A stretch of DNA of 64,000 nt from Algivirga pacifica. Lineage in GTDB: Bacteria > Bacteroidota > Bacteroidia > Cytophagales > Flammeovirgaceae. Below the pieces are notes generated by a model that saw only the letters and a program-made list of their open reading frames with translations, ran no database searches and was not told the origin of the DNA. The position numbers and the translations under genes are program-made. The DNA lies in NCBI RefSeq assembly GCF_039543525.1, contig NZ_BAABJX010000045.1, forward strand, positions 73,724-137,723, read 5' to 3'. How positions within the stretch are numbered: the stretch's first letter is position 1; each line of letters begins with the position of its first letter. Shown here piece by piece: positions 15,325-24,030 of this stretch.

Positions 15325-17553
15325 ATGATTATGATTTCTAGATTACTAATGACCGTCATCTTGGTGACAGGACTTTGCTTTACGTCCTTTGCTCAGCTGA
15401 CTTCCGTCAATAACTTCGGAAGTAACCCGGGTAACTTAAATATGTACTATTACGCACCAGCTAACGTACCAGCAGGAGCTCCTATTGTAGTGGCAATGCA
15501 CGGATGTACTCAGAGTGCTAGTTCTTTTGCTACAGAAACAGGGTGGAATGCCCTAGCAGACGAGTACGGTTTCTACGTAGTCTATCCAGAGCAAAAGAGT
15601 GGTAACAACTCATCCAGCTGTTTTAACTGGTTTGAGAATGGAGACATTAATCGAGGAAGTGGAGAGGCGCTGTCTATTCGTAATATGGTAGCGTATATGA
15701 CGAATAATAAAAGTGCGGCTAATACGGCTTACGTGATGGGCTTTTCAGCAGGAGGGGCAATGACCACCGTAATGTTGGCTACTTATCCGGAAGTATTCCG
15801 CAGTGGAGCGGTGATGGCAGGAGTGCCTTATAGAGCAGGAGTAGGATTAACAGCAGCTTTTTCAGCCATGAACCCAGGAGTAGATAACACGCCTCAGCAG
15901 TGGGGAAACTTGGTACGTAATGCTTCTTCTTTCTCAGGAGATTGGCCTACAGTAGCCATATTTCACGGTACCAGTGATTTTACGGTAAGGGATATGAACA
16001 GTAAGGAAGTTACTGATCAATTTTTGAACCTTCATGACCCTTCAATTACAAGTAATAATCAAGTAGTAGCAGATGTAACCACTCCGAGTTTTAATGGTGC
16101 AGCAGATGTAACTCGTCAAGGCTATAAAGTGAATGGACAAGAAGTAGTGGTACGTTATACTATCACAGGAATGGGACATGCGGTAGCTGTAGACCCTGAC
16201 GGAACGGGGAGTGAAGGTAAAGGAGGAAGTACAGGTGCTTATGCCACAGACGAGGATTTTTATTCTTGTTATTTTGCCGCTAAGTTTTGGGGATTGACAG
16301 GCGTAACACCACCGCCACCACCATCATTACAAGCTCCTACCGATGTAACGGCTACGGCACTATCGACTTCACAAATCAAGATTGACTGGACGGATACCAA
16401 TACCATTGAAACAGGCTACCGCATCGATAGAAGTGCGACACTAAATGGAACCTATACTGCCGTAGCTACGGTTGCTTCAGACATTGAAACGTATACGGAC
16501 ACAGGACTTTCTGCCAATACAACGTATTATTATAAAGTAGTTGCCTTAGATGGAGCAAATGAGGAAACAAGTGCAGTAGTATCAGCAACGACTGATGATA
16601 TCACAACGACACCAACGTTGCTGGCTCCAGCCAACTTGGCAGCATCCGTGATTTCAGAAACACAGGTAGATTTAAGTTGGACAGACCAGAATACCACAGA
16701 GACTGCTCATTTGGTAGAACGTAAGGCTAGTGGTGAGAGTAGCTTTACGGTATTGGCGACACTAGGAGCAGATGTAGAAAGTTATACCGATAACACTACC
16801 ACAGCGAATACTACTTATACCTATAGGGTTGCGGTTCAGGAAGGAACAACAACTGTATACTCTTCTGAGGTAACGGTAACGACTCCAGCTCCTCCAGCGC
16901 AGTCCTATACGATTGAGCAATTGTCAGGACCATACTTCTTTGCACAACTCAGTACTTCTGATTGCTCTCAGTCATTTACCACAGTAGATGCAGGGAACTT
17001 AACTTCTATAGAAGTGAAATTGAAGTCTCCTATTAATGGTTCTAAGCTAAAGATTTTTGCAGGTGACAATATTACTTCTACTCCTATCTACACTCAAAAT
17101 GGAATTAGTTTAGGTAGTGGTATACAGACAATACAGCTTTCTTCTGCAGTAGCACTTTCGGCTAACTCATCGTATACTTTTATGCTGGAAAATGCTTCCC
17201 TTGGTCTAAGTTATACGAATGTGTATAATGGAGGAAGCTTCTATATGGATGGCGTAAATTATGCTTTTTATGATGCTTACTTTATTATTACAATAGAAGG
17301 TAGCGGTAGTGCGAGGTTTGCGAAGAAGGTGGAGACTCCAAATATACAGTGGTATACTAACGGGTTAAATATTCTTCATGTTAATACACCAACTTCTGCA
17401 AGGCTATCATTGATTGGGTTGGATGGAAAACTGATTCAGGAAAATAAGCTCTCTACTGGAACACAGCAGATCGCTATCTCCAAAAAAGGTATTGTGATTG
17501 GTTTACTTCAAGTAGGAGAACAAACGTATCGCAAGAAGTTCTTTATCCAATAA
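15325..17553 (+). CDS. Multidomain secreted PHB-depolymerase-family esterase (2 FnIII, T9SS tail)
   Basis: A 742-residue extracellular enzyme. Signal peptide ends at SFAQ. The catalytic domain (~25-330) shows VVAMHGCTQSA, CFNWFENGD, nucleophile GFSAGGAM, Asp in HGTSDFTVR and His in MGHAVAVDP. A PPPPP linker leads to two fibronectin type III modules (~335-425 and ~433-525, each with a TYT/YYYK or TYTYRV strand). A further beta-rich module (~530-660) may bind a surface, and a T9SS C-terminal domain ends FRKKFFIQ-like in YRKKFFIQ. Extracellular PHB depolymerases classically have catalytic, FnIII linker and substrate-binding domains, which this layout matches. Confidence 0.9.
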   Translation: MIMISRLLMTVILVTGLCFTSFAQLTSVNNFGSNPGNLNMYYYAPANVPAGAPIVVAMHGCTQSASSFATETGWNALADEYGFYVVYPEQKSGNNSSSCFNWFENGDINRGSGEALSIRNMVAYMTNNKSAANTAYVMGFSAGGAMTTVMLATYPEVFRSGAVMAGVPYRAGVGLTAAFSAMNPGVDNTPQQWGNLVRNASSFSGDWPTVAIFHGTSDFTVRDMNSKEVTDQFLNLHDPSITSNNQVVADVTTPSFNGAADVTRQGYKVNGQEVVVRYTITGMGHAVAVDPDGTGSEGKGGSTGAYATDEDFYSCYFAAKFWGLTGVTPPPPPSLQAPTDVTATALSTSQIKIDWTDTNTIETGYRIDRSATLNGTYTAVATVASDIETYTDTGLSANTTYYYKVVALDGANEETSAVVSATTDDITTTPTLLAPANLAASVISETQVDLSWTDQNTTETAHLVERKASGESSFTVLATLGADVESYTDNTTTANTTYTYRVAVQEGTTTVYSSEVTVTTPAPPAQSYTIEQLSGPYFFAQLSTSDCSQSFTTVDAGNLTSIEVKLKSPINGSKLKIFAGDNITSTPIYTQNGISLGSGIQTIQLSSAVALSANSSYTFMLENASLGLSYTNVYNGGSFYMDGVNYAFYDAYFIITIEGSGSARFAKKVETPNIQWYTNGLNILHVNTPTSARLSLIGLDGKLIQENKLSTGTQQIAISKKGIVIGLLQVGEQTYRKKFFIQ

Positions 17554-17557
17554 GTGA

Positions 17558-17635
17558 CAATTTTCAATGATTAATTATCAATTTTCAATGGGTAGTACAT
17601 AATTGAAAATTGATAATTAATCATTGAAAATTAAT
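17558..17635. repeat. Heptad hairpin with 31-bp perfect arms
   Basis: Positions 17559-17589 and 17602-17632 are perfect 31-base inverted copies. Each arm is 7-bp periodic (CAATTTT, CAATGAT, TAATTAT, CAATTTT). It lies 5 bases after the depolymerase stop and between convergent genes, so it can act as a bidirectional 3' structure. Confidence 0.75.
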
Positions 17636-17674
17636 ACCACTACCCTATCAATCATATACAAAAAGCATCAATTT

Positions 17675-17730
17675 GCTCACTGCTCACTGCTCACTGCTCA
17701 CTGCTCACTGCTCACTGCTCACTGCTCACT
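17675..17730. repeat. Tandem array of eight exact GCTCACT units
   Basis: Eight perfect 7-bp units run from 17675 to 17730. The minus-strand MutS-like gene ends inside the array: its last codons read ...GTG AGC AGT GAG CAG TGA, so the array encodes the C-terminal VSSEQ and the stop. The unit has a TGA on the minus strand, so an array of three or more units stops all three frames. Confidence 0.85.
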
Positions 17731-19541
17731 GCTATTCCTATTTTTTTCATCAACATACTCGCACTAAAACTACGGCAAGTACCTTCCCTTAGGGTATAGT
17801 CAAAAATCAGTTCATCGTCCTCAATTCTACTCTCGAAACTATAGTTTTTCACTTGTTTAGGGTAAGTTTCTTGCAGTTGTGCTAAGGTCAAGTCATGTGT
17901 GGAGATCAAGCCAGAAGCTTTTGTTTGACCAAGCTGTCGAATAAGCGCCATTACACCTTTGTGCCTGTCGTCAGAATTTGTTCCCCTGAGCAACTCATCC
18001 AGTAAATAGAAGACATCTTCTCGTTTTTTGAGAAGCTGAATTAATTGTTCCAATCTTTTAAGTTCAGCATAGAATGAGGAAATATTTTCCTCTAAAGAAT
18101 CCTCAATACGCATACTACTGAAAAGTTGAAAGATACTGATCTGCATAGCACTAGCACATACAGGAGCACCAGCAAATGCAAGTACTGCATTGATGCCAAG
18201 TGTGCGTAGAAAAGTACTTTTTCCGGCCATGTTAGAACCTGTAACCAAGGCAGTAAAACCATTTTCCTCTAAAGAAAAATCATTACAGATCCTTTTAGAA
18301 GAGAGGATCAATGGGTGACCAATAGCGGTAGTTTTATAGGTCATGGTATCATTTTCTACGATTTCCGGAAAAACGTAGGAAGGATGTAAATACGCAAAAG
18401 CAGATAGACTGCTTATTGCCTCTAGTTCACCACTGACTAGAAACCATTGCTGTAGTTGTGCTCGGTGTGAAACTTTCCATTTTTCCAGTTTGATCATATG
18501 ACGTATATCAAAAAGAACGGCCACATTAATGGTTCCGGTAAATACCATATTTAGTCTTGCCTCCAGGTTATTTAGGATGTGGCTAAGTTGTTTGATTATA
18601 TGGGATGCAGGCTGCTTTCCTTCAAATAACTGGGAACGCAAGGATTCTAGGTACTGACTCTTAAAAGATGTTTTTTCGATATGCTGTAAAACCAATGCCT
18701 GTGCTTGCATCATTTTGAGGTATGTAGCGGCTTGCTCCACCTCTTCTGTAATATGCTTGGCATGTAGGGCTAGAAAAGCAAAGTTGATAATAAAGCAGGT
18801 AATAGGAATTTGATAGGGAACCCAGTCCATGAACCAGCTAAAAGAAGCCATCAGTAATAAGGCAGGAAGAAACCAAATGATTAAATGGTAGAATGCTTTA
18901 TCTTTAAATTTGACAGGATTATTTAGCCAGTCATTGATTCCTTGTTGTTGCTCTAGTGTATCTTGGGCTAATTGTCCGTAAGCCTGTAATTGTTGCCTCC
19001 AACGGATCTCTGGAGTGAGCTCCTTGATGGCTTCTTGACGTTGGAGAATATTTTCTTTAGTCCCGGCTTGTATAAGCCATTGGGCTAAGGTATGCTTGCC
19101 ATTGGCAGTTCCTCCACGGTTGATTAAAGAAAATAGACTTTTTTTTCCAAAAATATCCAGGTCATAGGTATAAGGGTGTATCCTATTTTGGTAAGTTTCA
19201 CCGTTATCTATAATGGAGGAAAAGTCATGGGTATATCGTTTGAGTTCGTCTTCGTTGATCTGAAGCAATTGTTTTTGTAAGTTTCTTTGAAAACGAATTT
19301 TTCCATGCCATTGAATCAAGAGGATAAACAAGGGAAGCCCTATGGCTAAGGTACTCCAAAGCAAGAGCGTGTTTCTCTCATTAGCCCAATAAACACAGAG
19401 TGCTAAGGTGATCAGGAATAGTAATACCCTACCCCAAGCAGTGAAAAGGTATTGTTTTTGACGTTGATTAAAGGTTTGTTTGTAATTATTCTTCAACGTT
19501 TCAAACTGAAGTGTAAGTGTGTGGGATTGATCTTCTTGCAT
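17712..19541 (-). CDS. Membrane-associated MutS-like ATPase
   Basis: A 609-residue protein with a MutS-type C-terminal ATPase but no mismatch-recognition domain. Two hydrophobic helices lie at ~30-75 (GRVLLFLITLALCVYWA; LAIGLPLFILLI) and two more at ~220-265. The middle has a MutS core-like stretch (GGTANGKHTLAQWLI). The ATPase has Walker A GSNMAGKSTFLRT, Walker B VFYLLDELLRGTN and the ISTHDL switch. Such membrane MutS-like proteins occur in Bacteroidota; their role is not known to me. Mismatch repair is unlikely without domain I. The C-terminal codons come from the GCTCACT array. Confidence 0.85.
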   Translation of the reverse strand: MQEDQSHTLTLQFETLKNNYKQTFNQRQKQYLFTAWGRVLLFLITLALCVYWANERNTLLLWSTLAIGLPLFILLIQWHGKIRFQRNLQKQLLQINEDELKRYTHDFSSIIDNGETYQNRIHPYTYDLDIFGKKSLFSLINRGGTANGKHTLAQWLIQAGTKENILQRQEAIKELTPEIRWRQQLQAYGQLAQDTLEQQQGINDWLNNPVKFKDKAFYHLIIWFLPALLLMASFSWFMDWVPYQIPITCFIINFAFLALHAKHITEEVEQAATYLKMMQAQALVLQHIEKTSFKSQYLESLRSQLFEGKQPASHIIKQLSHILNNLEARLNMVFTGTINVAVLFDIRHMIKLEKWKVSHRAQLQQWFLVSGELEAISSLSAFAYLHPSYVFPEIVENDTMTYKTTAIGHPLILSSKRICNDFSLEENGFTALVTGSNMAGKSTFLRTLGINAVLAFAGAPVCASAMQISIFQLFSSMRIEDSLEENISSFYAELKRLEQLIQLLKKREDVFYLLDELLRGTNSDDRHKGVMALIRQLGQTKASGLISTHDLTLAQLQETYPKQVKNYSFESRIEDDELIFDYTLREGTCRSFSASMLMKKIGIAVSSEQ

Positions 19542-19599
19542 AGTTTTTTCGTCGTTCGTCGAGTATTTAATTATCCAATTATCGAATTATTTCCTATAA

Positions 19600-20556
19600 A
19601 TGAAAAATATAATAAACGGCTTGTTGCTTTCTTTTTTGGTAATGGGAATACTGTCACCTGCAGTAGCACAGGAGGAAGTCCCTATGCCTCCCAGAAAGAC
19701 AGCAGGCTTCTTAAAAGCCATTGGAGACTTTAGAGGAGGAACTATTTCTGATCGAAAGATAAGAAGAAAAGAAGCACAGAGTCGACTCAAGAATCAGGAA
19801 GTAGTTAATGATAAAAAGTCCGAGAACAGGAAAGAAAGGCGAAAGGCAACAGTAGAGCGACAGGCTAATGGAAATAAAGGAGGAGAGAATGTATATCCTA
19901 TGGGCTTTTTCCGTTCTGTCAATGCAAATGAGTTGAAGAAAGAAAAAGGGATGGCTGTCAGGGGAGATCGGAAGGCAAGGAGGAAAGAAGTGGTGACCCG
20001 TCAATTAAAAGGAAACAAAGGAGAAGGTCGGTCTTATCCTAGAGGCTTTTTTCGATCGGTCAATGCCAATAATTTACGATCAGGAGAGGGACCTCAGGTG
20101 GTTTCAAGACGGTATTACCGAGATAAAATGGCTCGTATCCTACGTCAAAATCAAGGACGTAAATTAATGACTCGTAAGGAACGCAAGGCACAATTAGCGA
20201 GACAAATGCAGGATAAGACCTTGTTTGTAGAGATGGAAAAACGTAGTGATCGTCGACGCAGGGTCGCAAAAATGACTGATGCATTTAACCCTCATTATGT
20301 GCGTATGAGCTACCGATTACACTTTATGAGGGATACGTTTATCTATACAGGAATAGGACGTAATAACCAGCTAAAAACTCGTAAACAATTTGGCTTTTTC
20401 TGGGTAAAGCAGCGTTATCACCCAATGCAAAAACCACTAAAGAAGAAAAGAAAGCGTTTGTACCCTGAATACGATAGAAAAGAGGCTGGTATCTGGGAAC
20501 TACCAGAACCTACTAGGGCTCCCTCCACTATGGATGCCGGAGGAGAAGAACAGTAG
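19600..20556 (+). CDS. Highly basic secreted protein with an internal repeat, unknown function
   Basis: A 318-residue protein with a signal peptide ending at AVAQ. The mature part is very rich in Arg and Lys (RKERRKA, RKARRKE, RKERKAQ, RRRR). A unit of about 37 residues occurs twice, with the core GNKG..x..YPxGFFRSVNANxL (around residues 93-113 and 136-156). The C-terminus is Pro/Glu-rich. No enzyme motif is seen. The high charge suggests binding to polyanions such as nucleic acid, LPS or extracellular polysaccharide. It is divergent from the MutS-like gene with a 58-base gap. Confidence 0.75.
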   Translation: MKNIINGLLLSFLVMGILSPAVAQEEVPMPPRKTAGFLKAIGDFRGGTISDRKIRRKEAQSRLKNQEVVNDKKSENRKERRKATVERQANGNKGGENVYPMGFFRSVNANELKKEKGMAVRGDRKARRKEVVTRQLKGNKGEGRSYPRGFFRSVNANNLRSGEGPQVVSRRYYRDKMARILRQNQGRKLMTRKERKAQLARQMQDKTLFVEMEKRSDRRRRVAKMTDAFNPHYVRMSYRLHFMRDTFIYTGIGRNNQLKTRKQFGFFWVKQRYHPMQKPLKKKRKRLYPEYDRKEAGIWELPEPTRAPSTMDAGGEEQ

Positions 20557-20561
20557 TAGGC

Positions 20562-20655
20562 AATGAAGAATGAAGAATGAAGAATTAAAAATGAAGAATA
20601 GAAATATATATTGGTGCTTTATTCCTCATTCTTCATTCTTAATTCTTCATTTCAT
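20562..20655. repeat. Heptad-repeat hairpin (AATGAAG)
   Basis: The left arm is AATGAAG x3, AATTAAA, AATGAAG. The right arm is CATTCTT x2, AATTCTT, CATTTCA and is complementary. It sits between the convergent genes ending at 20556 and 20655, touching the stop of the latter. Confidence 0.7.
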
Positions 20656-21779
20656 CAAGTTTGGCTACTTAGGATTAGTAAAAAGGGAATCAAAAAGAAT
20701 AGGGTAATTAGGTATAGAAAAATAAAGCTTCTGTTGCGATCAACCAATATCCCTATTTTTTTACCGTACCACATCCCAAGTTTGAATACAAAAGGAATCA
20801 GGAATAAGGCTACTCCGATCAGGTTAAATAAAATATGCGCTATCGCTAAAGTAAGCGCAAAAGGGGAGCCTACGGAGAAGGCGGCAATAAATGCCGTTAA
20901 GGTAGTCCCGATATTTAAACCCATAATATAAAAGAAACACTTAGTCAGTTTTACCCTTCCATTGGCATAAAGAGGTACGATAATAGAAGAGGTAATGGAA
21001 CTGGACTGAATAAGGCTTGTCAATAGAAACCCAAAGAGGAAAGAACGCTGTCGGTTGGCAAAGAGTGTGAAATTGAAGAATCCATTTTCCGAAATAGATA
21101 ACCATGTTTTGGACTGTTCTGAGATAATTTTCAAGGATAGGAATAGAAGAATAAAAGCAACGGCTCCTATTAGGAAAATATGGAAGACATTGGTCGTATC
21201 AATCCACTCTAGGATAAACTGACTGATCATTAAATTATCGCTAAAGCTTTTTTCAAGAAAGTCAATTTTCAAGAAGATTTTTGCAGTCCAATGGGAAAGT
21301 CTACTGAGTAATTGTGTGGAGTATTCCAATGGAAGAAGAGCAAAAGCAGTGAAAATATTGAAAAAACCATGAATACTGGCGACAGTCACGCCCCTGCGAA
21401 ATAGATTAGGCTTATCAATATATCCTAAAGAAACCAAGGTACTTGTTAAGGTCGTTCCAATATTAGCCCCCATAATAATGGGAATAGCCTCCGTAAAAGA
21501 CATCAGGGTATTTCCTGCAATAATAGCAACCATGATGGAGGTAATGGTAGAGCTGCTTTGTAAAATGGCAGCAGCTAGAAGACCAATGAAAAAAGCAACA
21601 AAAGGATTATGCGTCGCTTGTAATAATCCTTGTACATACTCTTCTCCCAAGCTTTCAAACACAAAAGACAGAAGCTCCAAAGCAATAAGAAAAGCGATAA
21701 AGGCTCCCAAAATAATAAGGAGTCGATAAATAGGAATAGAGGAGGAAGTATTGGAATCGTTTTTTTGGTGTAAAGTCAT
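20655..21779 (-). CDS. Na/Pi-cotransporter family protein
   Basis: A 374-residue inner-membrane protein with about eight helices. It carries the duplicated family signature: first repeat AAILQSSSTITSIMVA with MGANIGTTLTSTLVS, second repeat SLIQSSSITSSIIVP with MGLNIGTTLTAF. These inverted QSSS repeats define the Na+/phosphate (NptA/SLC34-like) family. It likely imports phosphate or a related anion with sodium. It lacks the PhoU-like C-terminal domain of YjbB-type members. No phosphate genes adjoin it, although ppk2 lies 8 kb away. Confidence 0.9.
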   Translation of the reverse strand: MTLHQKNDSNTSSSIPIYRLLIILGAFIAFLIALELLSFVFESLGEEYVQGLLQATHNPFVAFFIGLLAAAILQSSSTITSIMVAIIAGNTLMSFTEAIPIIMGANIGTTLTSTLVSLGYIDKPNLFRRGVTVASIHGFFNIFTAFALLPLEYSTQLLSRLSHWTAKIFLKIDFLEKSFSDNLMISQFILEWIDTTNVFHIFLIGAVAFILLFLSLKIISEQSKTWLSISENGFFNFTLFANRQRSFLFGFLLTSLIQSSSITSSIIVPLYANGRVKLTKCFFYIMGLNIGTTLTAFIAAFSVGSPFALTLAIAHILFNLIGVALFLIPFVFKLGMWYGKKIGILVDRNRSFIFLYLITLFFLIPFLLILSSQT

Positions 21780-22030
21780 GTATTTAAGGTCAAAACATAG
21801 GATATTAAACTGATAACATGATAAAAGTCTGACAATTTACGTATAAGTGATTCCTTTTATACTAGCAAAACATTAAATAAATGAAAACTTTAAAGAAGAA
21901 ATAGGACGGGTATTGACTTTACGTCACTCAGAATGGGCTGCTTTTTTTGGCTTTATAGCATACGCGCTTTATTAATCCTGAAAATTATCCCGATATTGCT
22001 CACTTTCTTCATTTTAGATAACGAACAACA

Positions 22031-22735
22031 ATGCAATTATATCTTATTCCGTGTCCCATGGCAGAAGGGGCATTGGATACCCTTTCGCCAGCAATTCCAG
22101 AAACGGTCAAGCATATTGAACATTACTTGGTGGAGGATATCCGTTCTGCACGTCGCTTTTTGGGTAGCCTGAAGGTTGGCCTCGATATTCGATCCTTAAA
22201 TTTTTATGTGTTAGATAAAAAAACACCGATGAGCAAGGTGGAGGAGTATTTTAAGGCCATTCCGAATCGTGCAAAAGTAGGCGTAATTTCTGAAGCAGGG
22301 TGTCCAGGGGTTGCAGACCCAGGAGCGAGGGCAGTAGAATACGCCCATCGTCATGAGATTGAGGTGATCCCATTAGTGGGACCATCGTCTATTTTATTGG
22401 CTTTGATGGCTTCCGGATTTAATGGGCAAAATTTTGCCTTTGAGGGGTATCTTCCAGTCAAAAAGCCTGAGCGAATCAAGGCAATAAAGTCACTGGAAAG
22501 CCAGTCAAAGCGCTTTGGCCGTACACAAATCTTTATGGAAACGCCTTACCGTAACAATCATATGTTGGAAGACCTTGTACAGCAATGTCAGCCAGAAACT
22601 AAACTATGTGTGGCTTGTGATATTACCGGAGAAGGTCAGTATATCCGAACAATGACCATTAATCAATGGAAGAGAGCTTATAAAAGGATAGACTTACACA
22701 AGAAGCCAGTGATGTTTGTTTTGTTTGCTCAATAG
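22031..22735 (+). CDS. RsmI-like SAM-dependent methyltransferase
   Basis: A 234-residue tetrapyrrole-methylase-fold protein. RsmI methylates the 2'-O of C1402 in 16S rRNA. Visible family motifs are YLIPCPMAEG at the start, VGVISEAGCPGVADPG in place of the usual SDAGTPGISDPG, and PLVGPSSILLALMASGFNGQNFAFEGYLP. It is shorter than full RsmI, lacking the C-terminal region. Bacteroidota often have such a second short paralogue, so the exact target is uncertain. Confidence 0.85.
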   Translation: MQLYLIPCPMAEGALDTLSPAIPETVKHIEHYLVEDIRSARRFLGSLKVGLDIRSLNFYVLDKKTPMSKVEEYFKAIPNRAKVGVISEAGCPGVADPGARAVEYAHRHEIEVIPLVGPSSILLALMASGFNGQNFAFEGYLPVKKPERIKAIKSLESQSKRFGRTQIFMETPYRNNHMLEDLVQQCQPETKLCVACDITGEGQYIRTMTINQWKRAYKRIDLHKKPVMFVLFAQ

Positions 22736-22789
22736 TTAGAAACAAGGAGAGCAAAATAGTAATAGGGTTGGCAAACGAGTTAATAACGA

Positions 22790-23419
22790 TCACCCTCCAA
22801 TAATCAAAGGTTCTAAGTGATTGACGTCGTTTTCCAGCTCTATTTCATAATGCAAACCATTAAAATGAAGCTTATACAATCCCAGATTACTATGCTTGAA
22901 GCGATCCATTTCACTTAATGGCACTTGCATTAGTTGACACAATAGGATACGTATAGCCCTTCCATGCATGCATATCAAAATATTTTCCTCATGATCATGG
23001 GACATAATATATTGCCACGCTAGTTGTTGGCGGTAAGCAACCTCTGCAGGGGACTCTCCTCCTGGTGACCTTTCATCATATTTTCCAGCTCTCCACGCTT
23101 TGACCATAGCAAAGTGCTGACGATCATCCTCCGGTGTTAGAGGCCTTCCTTCTTTGTCTCCCCAACTGATCTCATTTAATCCCCAAAGGGTTTGATGAGG
23201 GATACCGACTCCTATAAAATTAGCAACAGATTGTTGCGTACGAATAAGCTTGGATGTATAGACCTTGTCAAAAGGAACATGCTTAAAGGATTCATAGAAA
23301 GCAAGTGCTTGTTGTTGCCCTATGTTGTTGAGATGGGCATCTACACCACTTCCTTGTACCCACCCTCTCTTATTAAGCTCGGTTTGCCCGTGCCTGACGA
23401 TGTAAACATATTTTTTCAT
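22790..23419 (-). CDS. Histidine phosphatase family protein
   Basis: A 209-residue phosphoglycerate-mutase-like phosphatase. The phospho-acceptor motif is VRHGQTELNKRG near residue 9, and the second His is in ICMHGRAIRIL. Arg in TSKLIRTQQS and Glu in NEISWGDKEG complete the pocket. Members act on sugar phosphates, alpha-ribazole phosphate or phosphoserine; the substrate is not readable. It is convergent with the RsmI-like gene. Confidence 0.88.
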   Translation of the reverse strand: MKKYVYIVRHGQTELNKRGWVQGSGVDAHLNNIGQQQALAFYESFKHVPFDKVYTSKLIRTQQSVANFIGVGIPHQTLWGLNEISWGDKEGRPLTPEDDRQHFAMVKAWRAGKYDERSPGGESPAEVAYRQQLAWQYIMSHDHEENILICMHGRAIRILLCQLMQVPLSEMDRFKHSNLGLYKLHFNGLHYEIELENDVNHLEPLIIGG

Positions 23420-23894
23420 AATAACACATTTTACCTATGTAAGAAGAATAACCTTTAGTAAGCTATCTTAGAATACTCAAATTTATAGGATTAAGACTTA
23501 TTTACATACTCTTTACAAAATACTATTTCGTATCCTTTGGTAAGAAATAGATTGATTTTGATAAAAATGAGTGATAGCCTACGCTTAGGGGATTCTTAGT
23601 AGAGTAATAAGGTGTGTTAAGCGATAAATATTATCGTTGGAGGTGATTATTGATGATTATGTCCTGATAGACTATTTAAATAAGGCAATTTATACCATTT
23701 CACTTTTCTAAGAAAATCCCTATAAAATTAACGAAAAATGCAGTAGATGGTTTTTATGACTTTCCTTATATCAATGTAATTCTTAGATAAGAATTCATTT
23801 AACCAAACCCCATTTTAGGTTATTAAGTTCTTTTTCTAACTTCAGGGCTTAATGGCGTTATGGGATTATTCTAATTAATAGTTGTAAAAAACAC

Positions 23895-23902
23895 TATCTT
23901 TG
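23895..23902 (+). promoter_or_regulatory. Probable Bacteroidota-type -7 promoter element
   Basis: TATCTTTG fits the TANNTTTG core bound by the Bacteroidota primary sigma factor and is followed by TAC. It lies 128 bases before the isochorismate synthase start. No clear TTTG was found at the -33 spacing. The rest of the 610-base gap 23420-24030 shows no gene and only a small CGATAA/TTATCG inverted repeat near 23621. Confidence 0.45.
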
Positions 23903-24030
23903 TACAAGTGGTTTTTAGATAAAATACTCCTTTGGTAGAGTATAGGATTGCCATGGTATTGGAATAAATTACTGGGCCATACCACGGAATATTGCTTTTG
24001 TTTATGTTGAACTAGAAATCTTTTTTTACT

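Noticed and set aside
17675..17730. CRISPR array
   Set aside because: Units are 7 bases, contiguous and without spacers; no cas gene is near.
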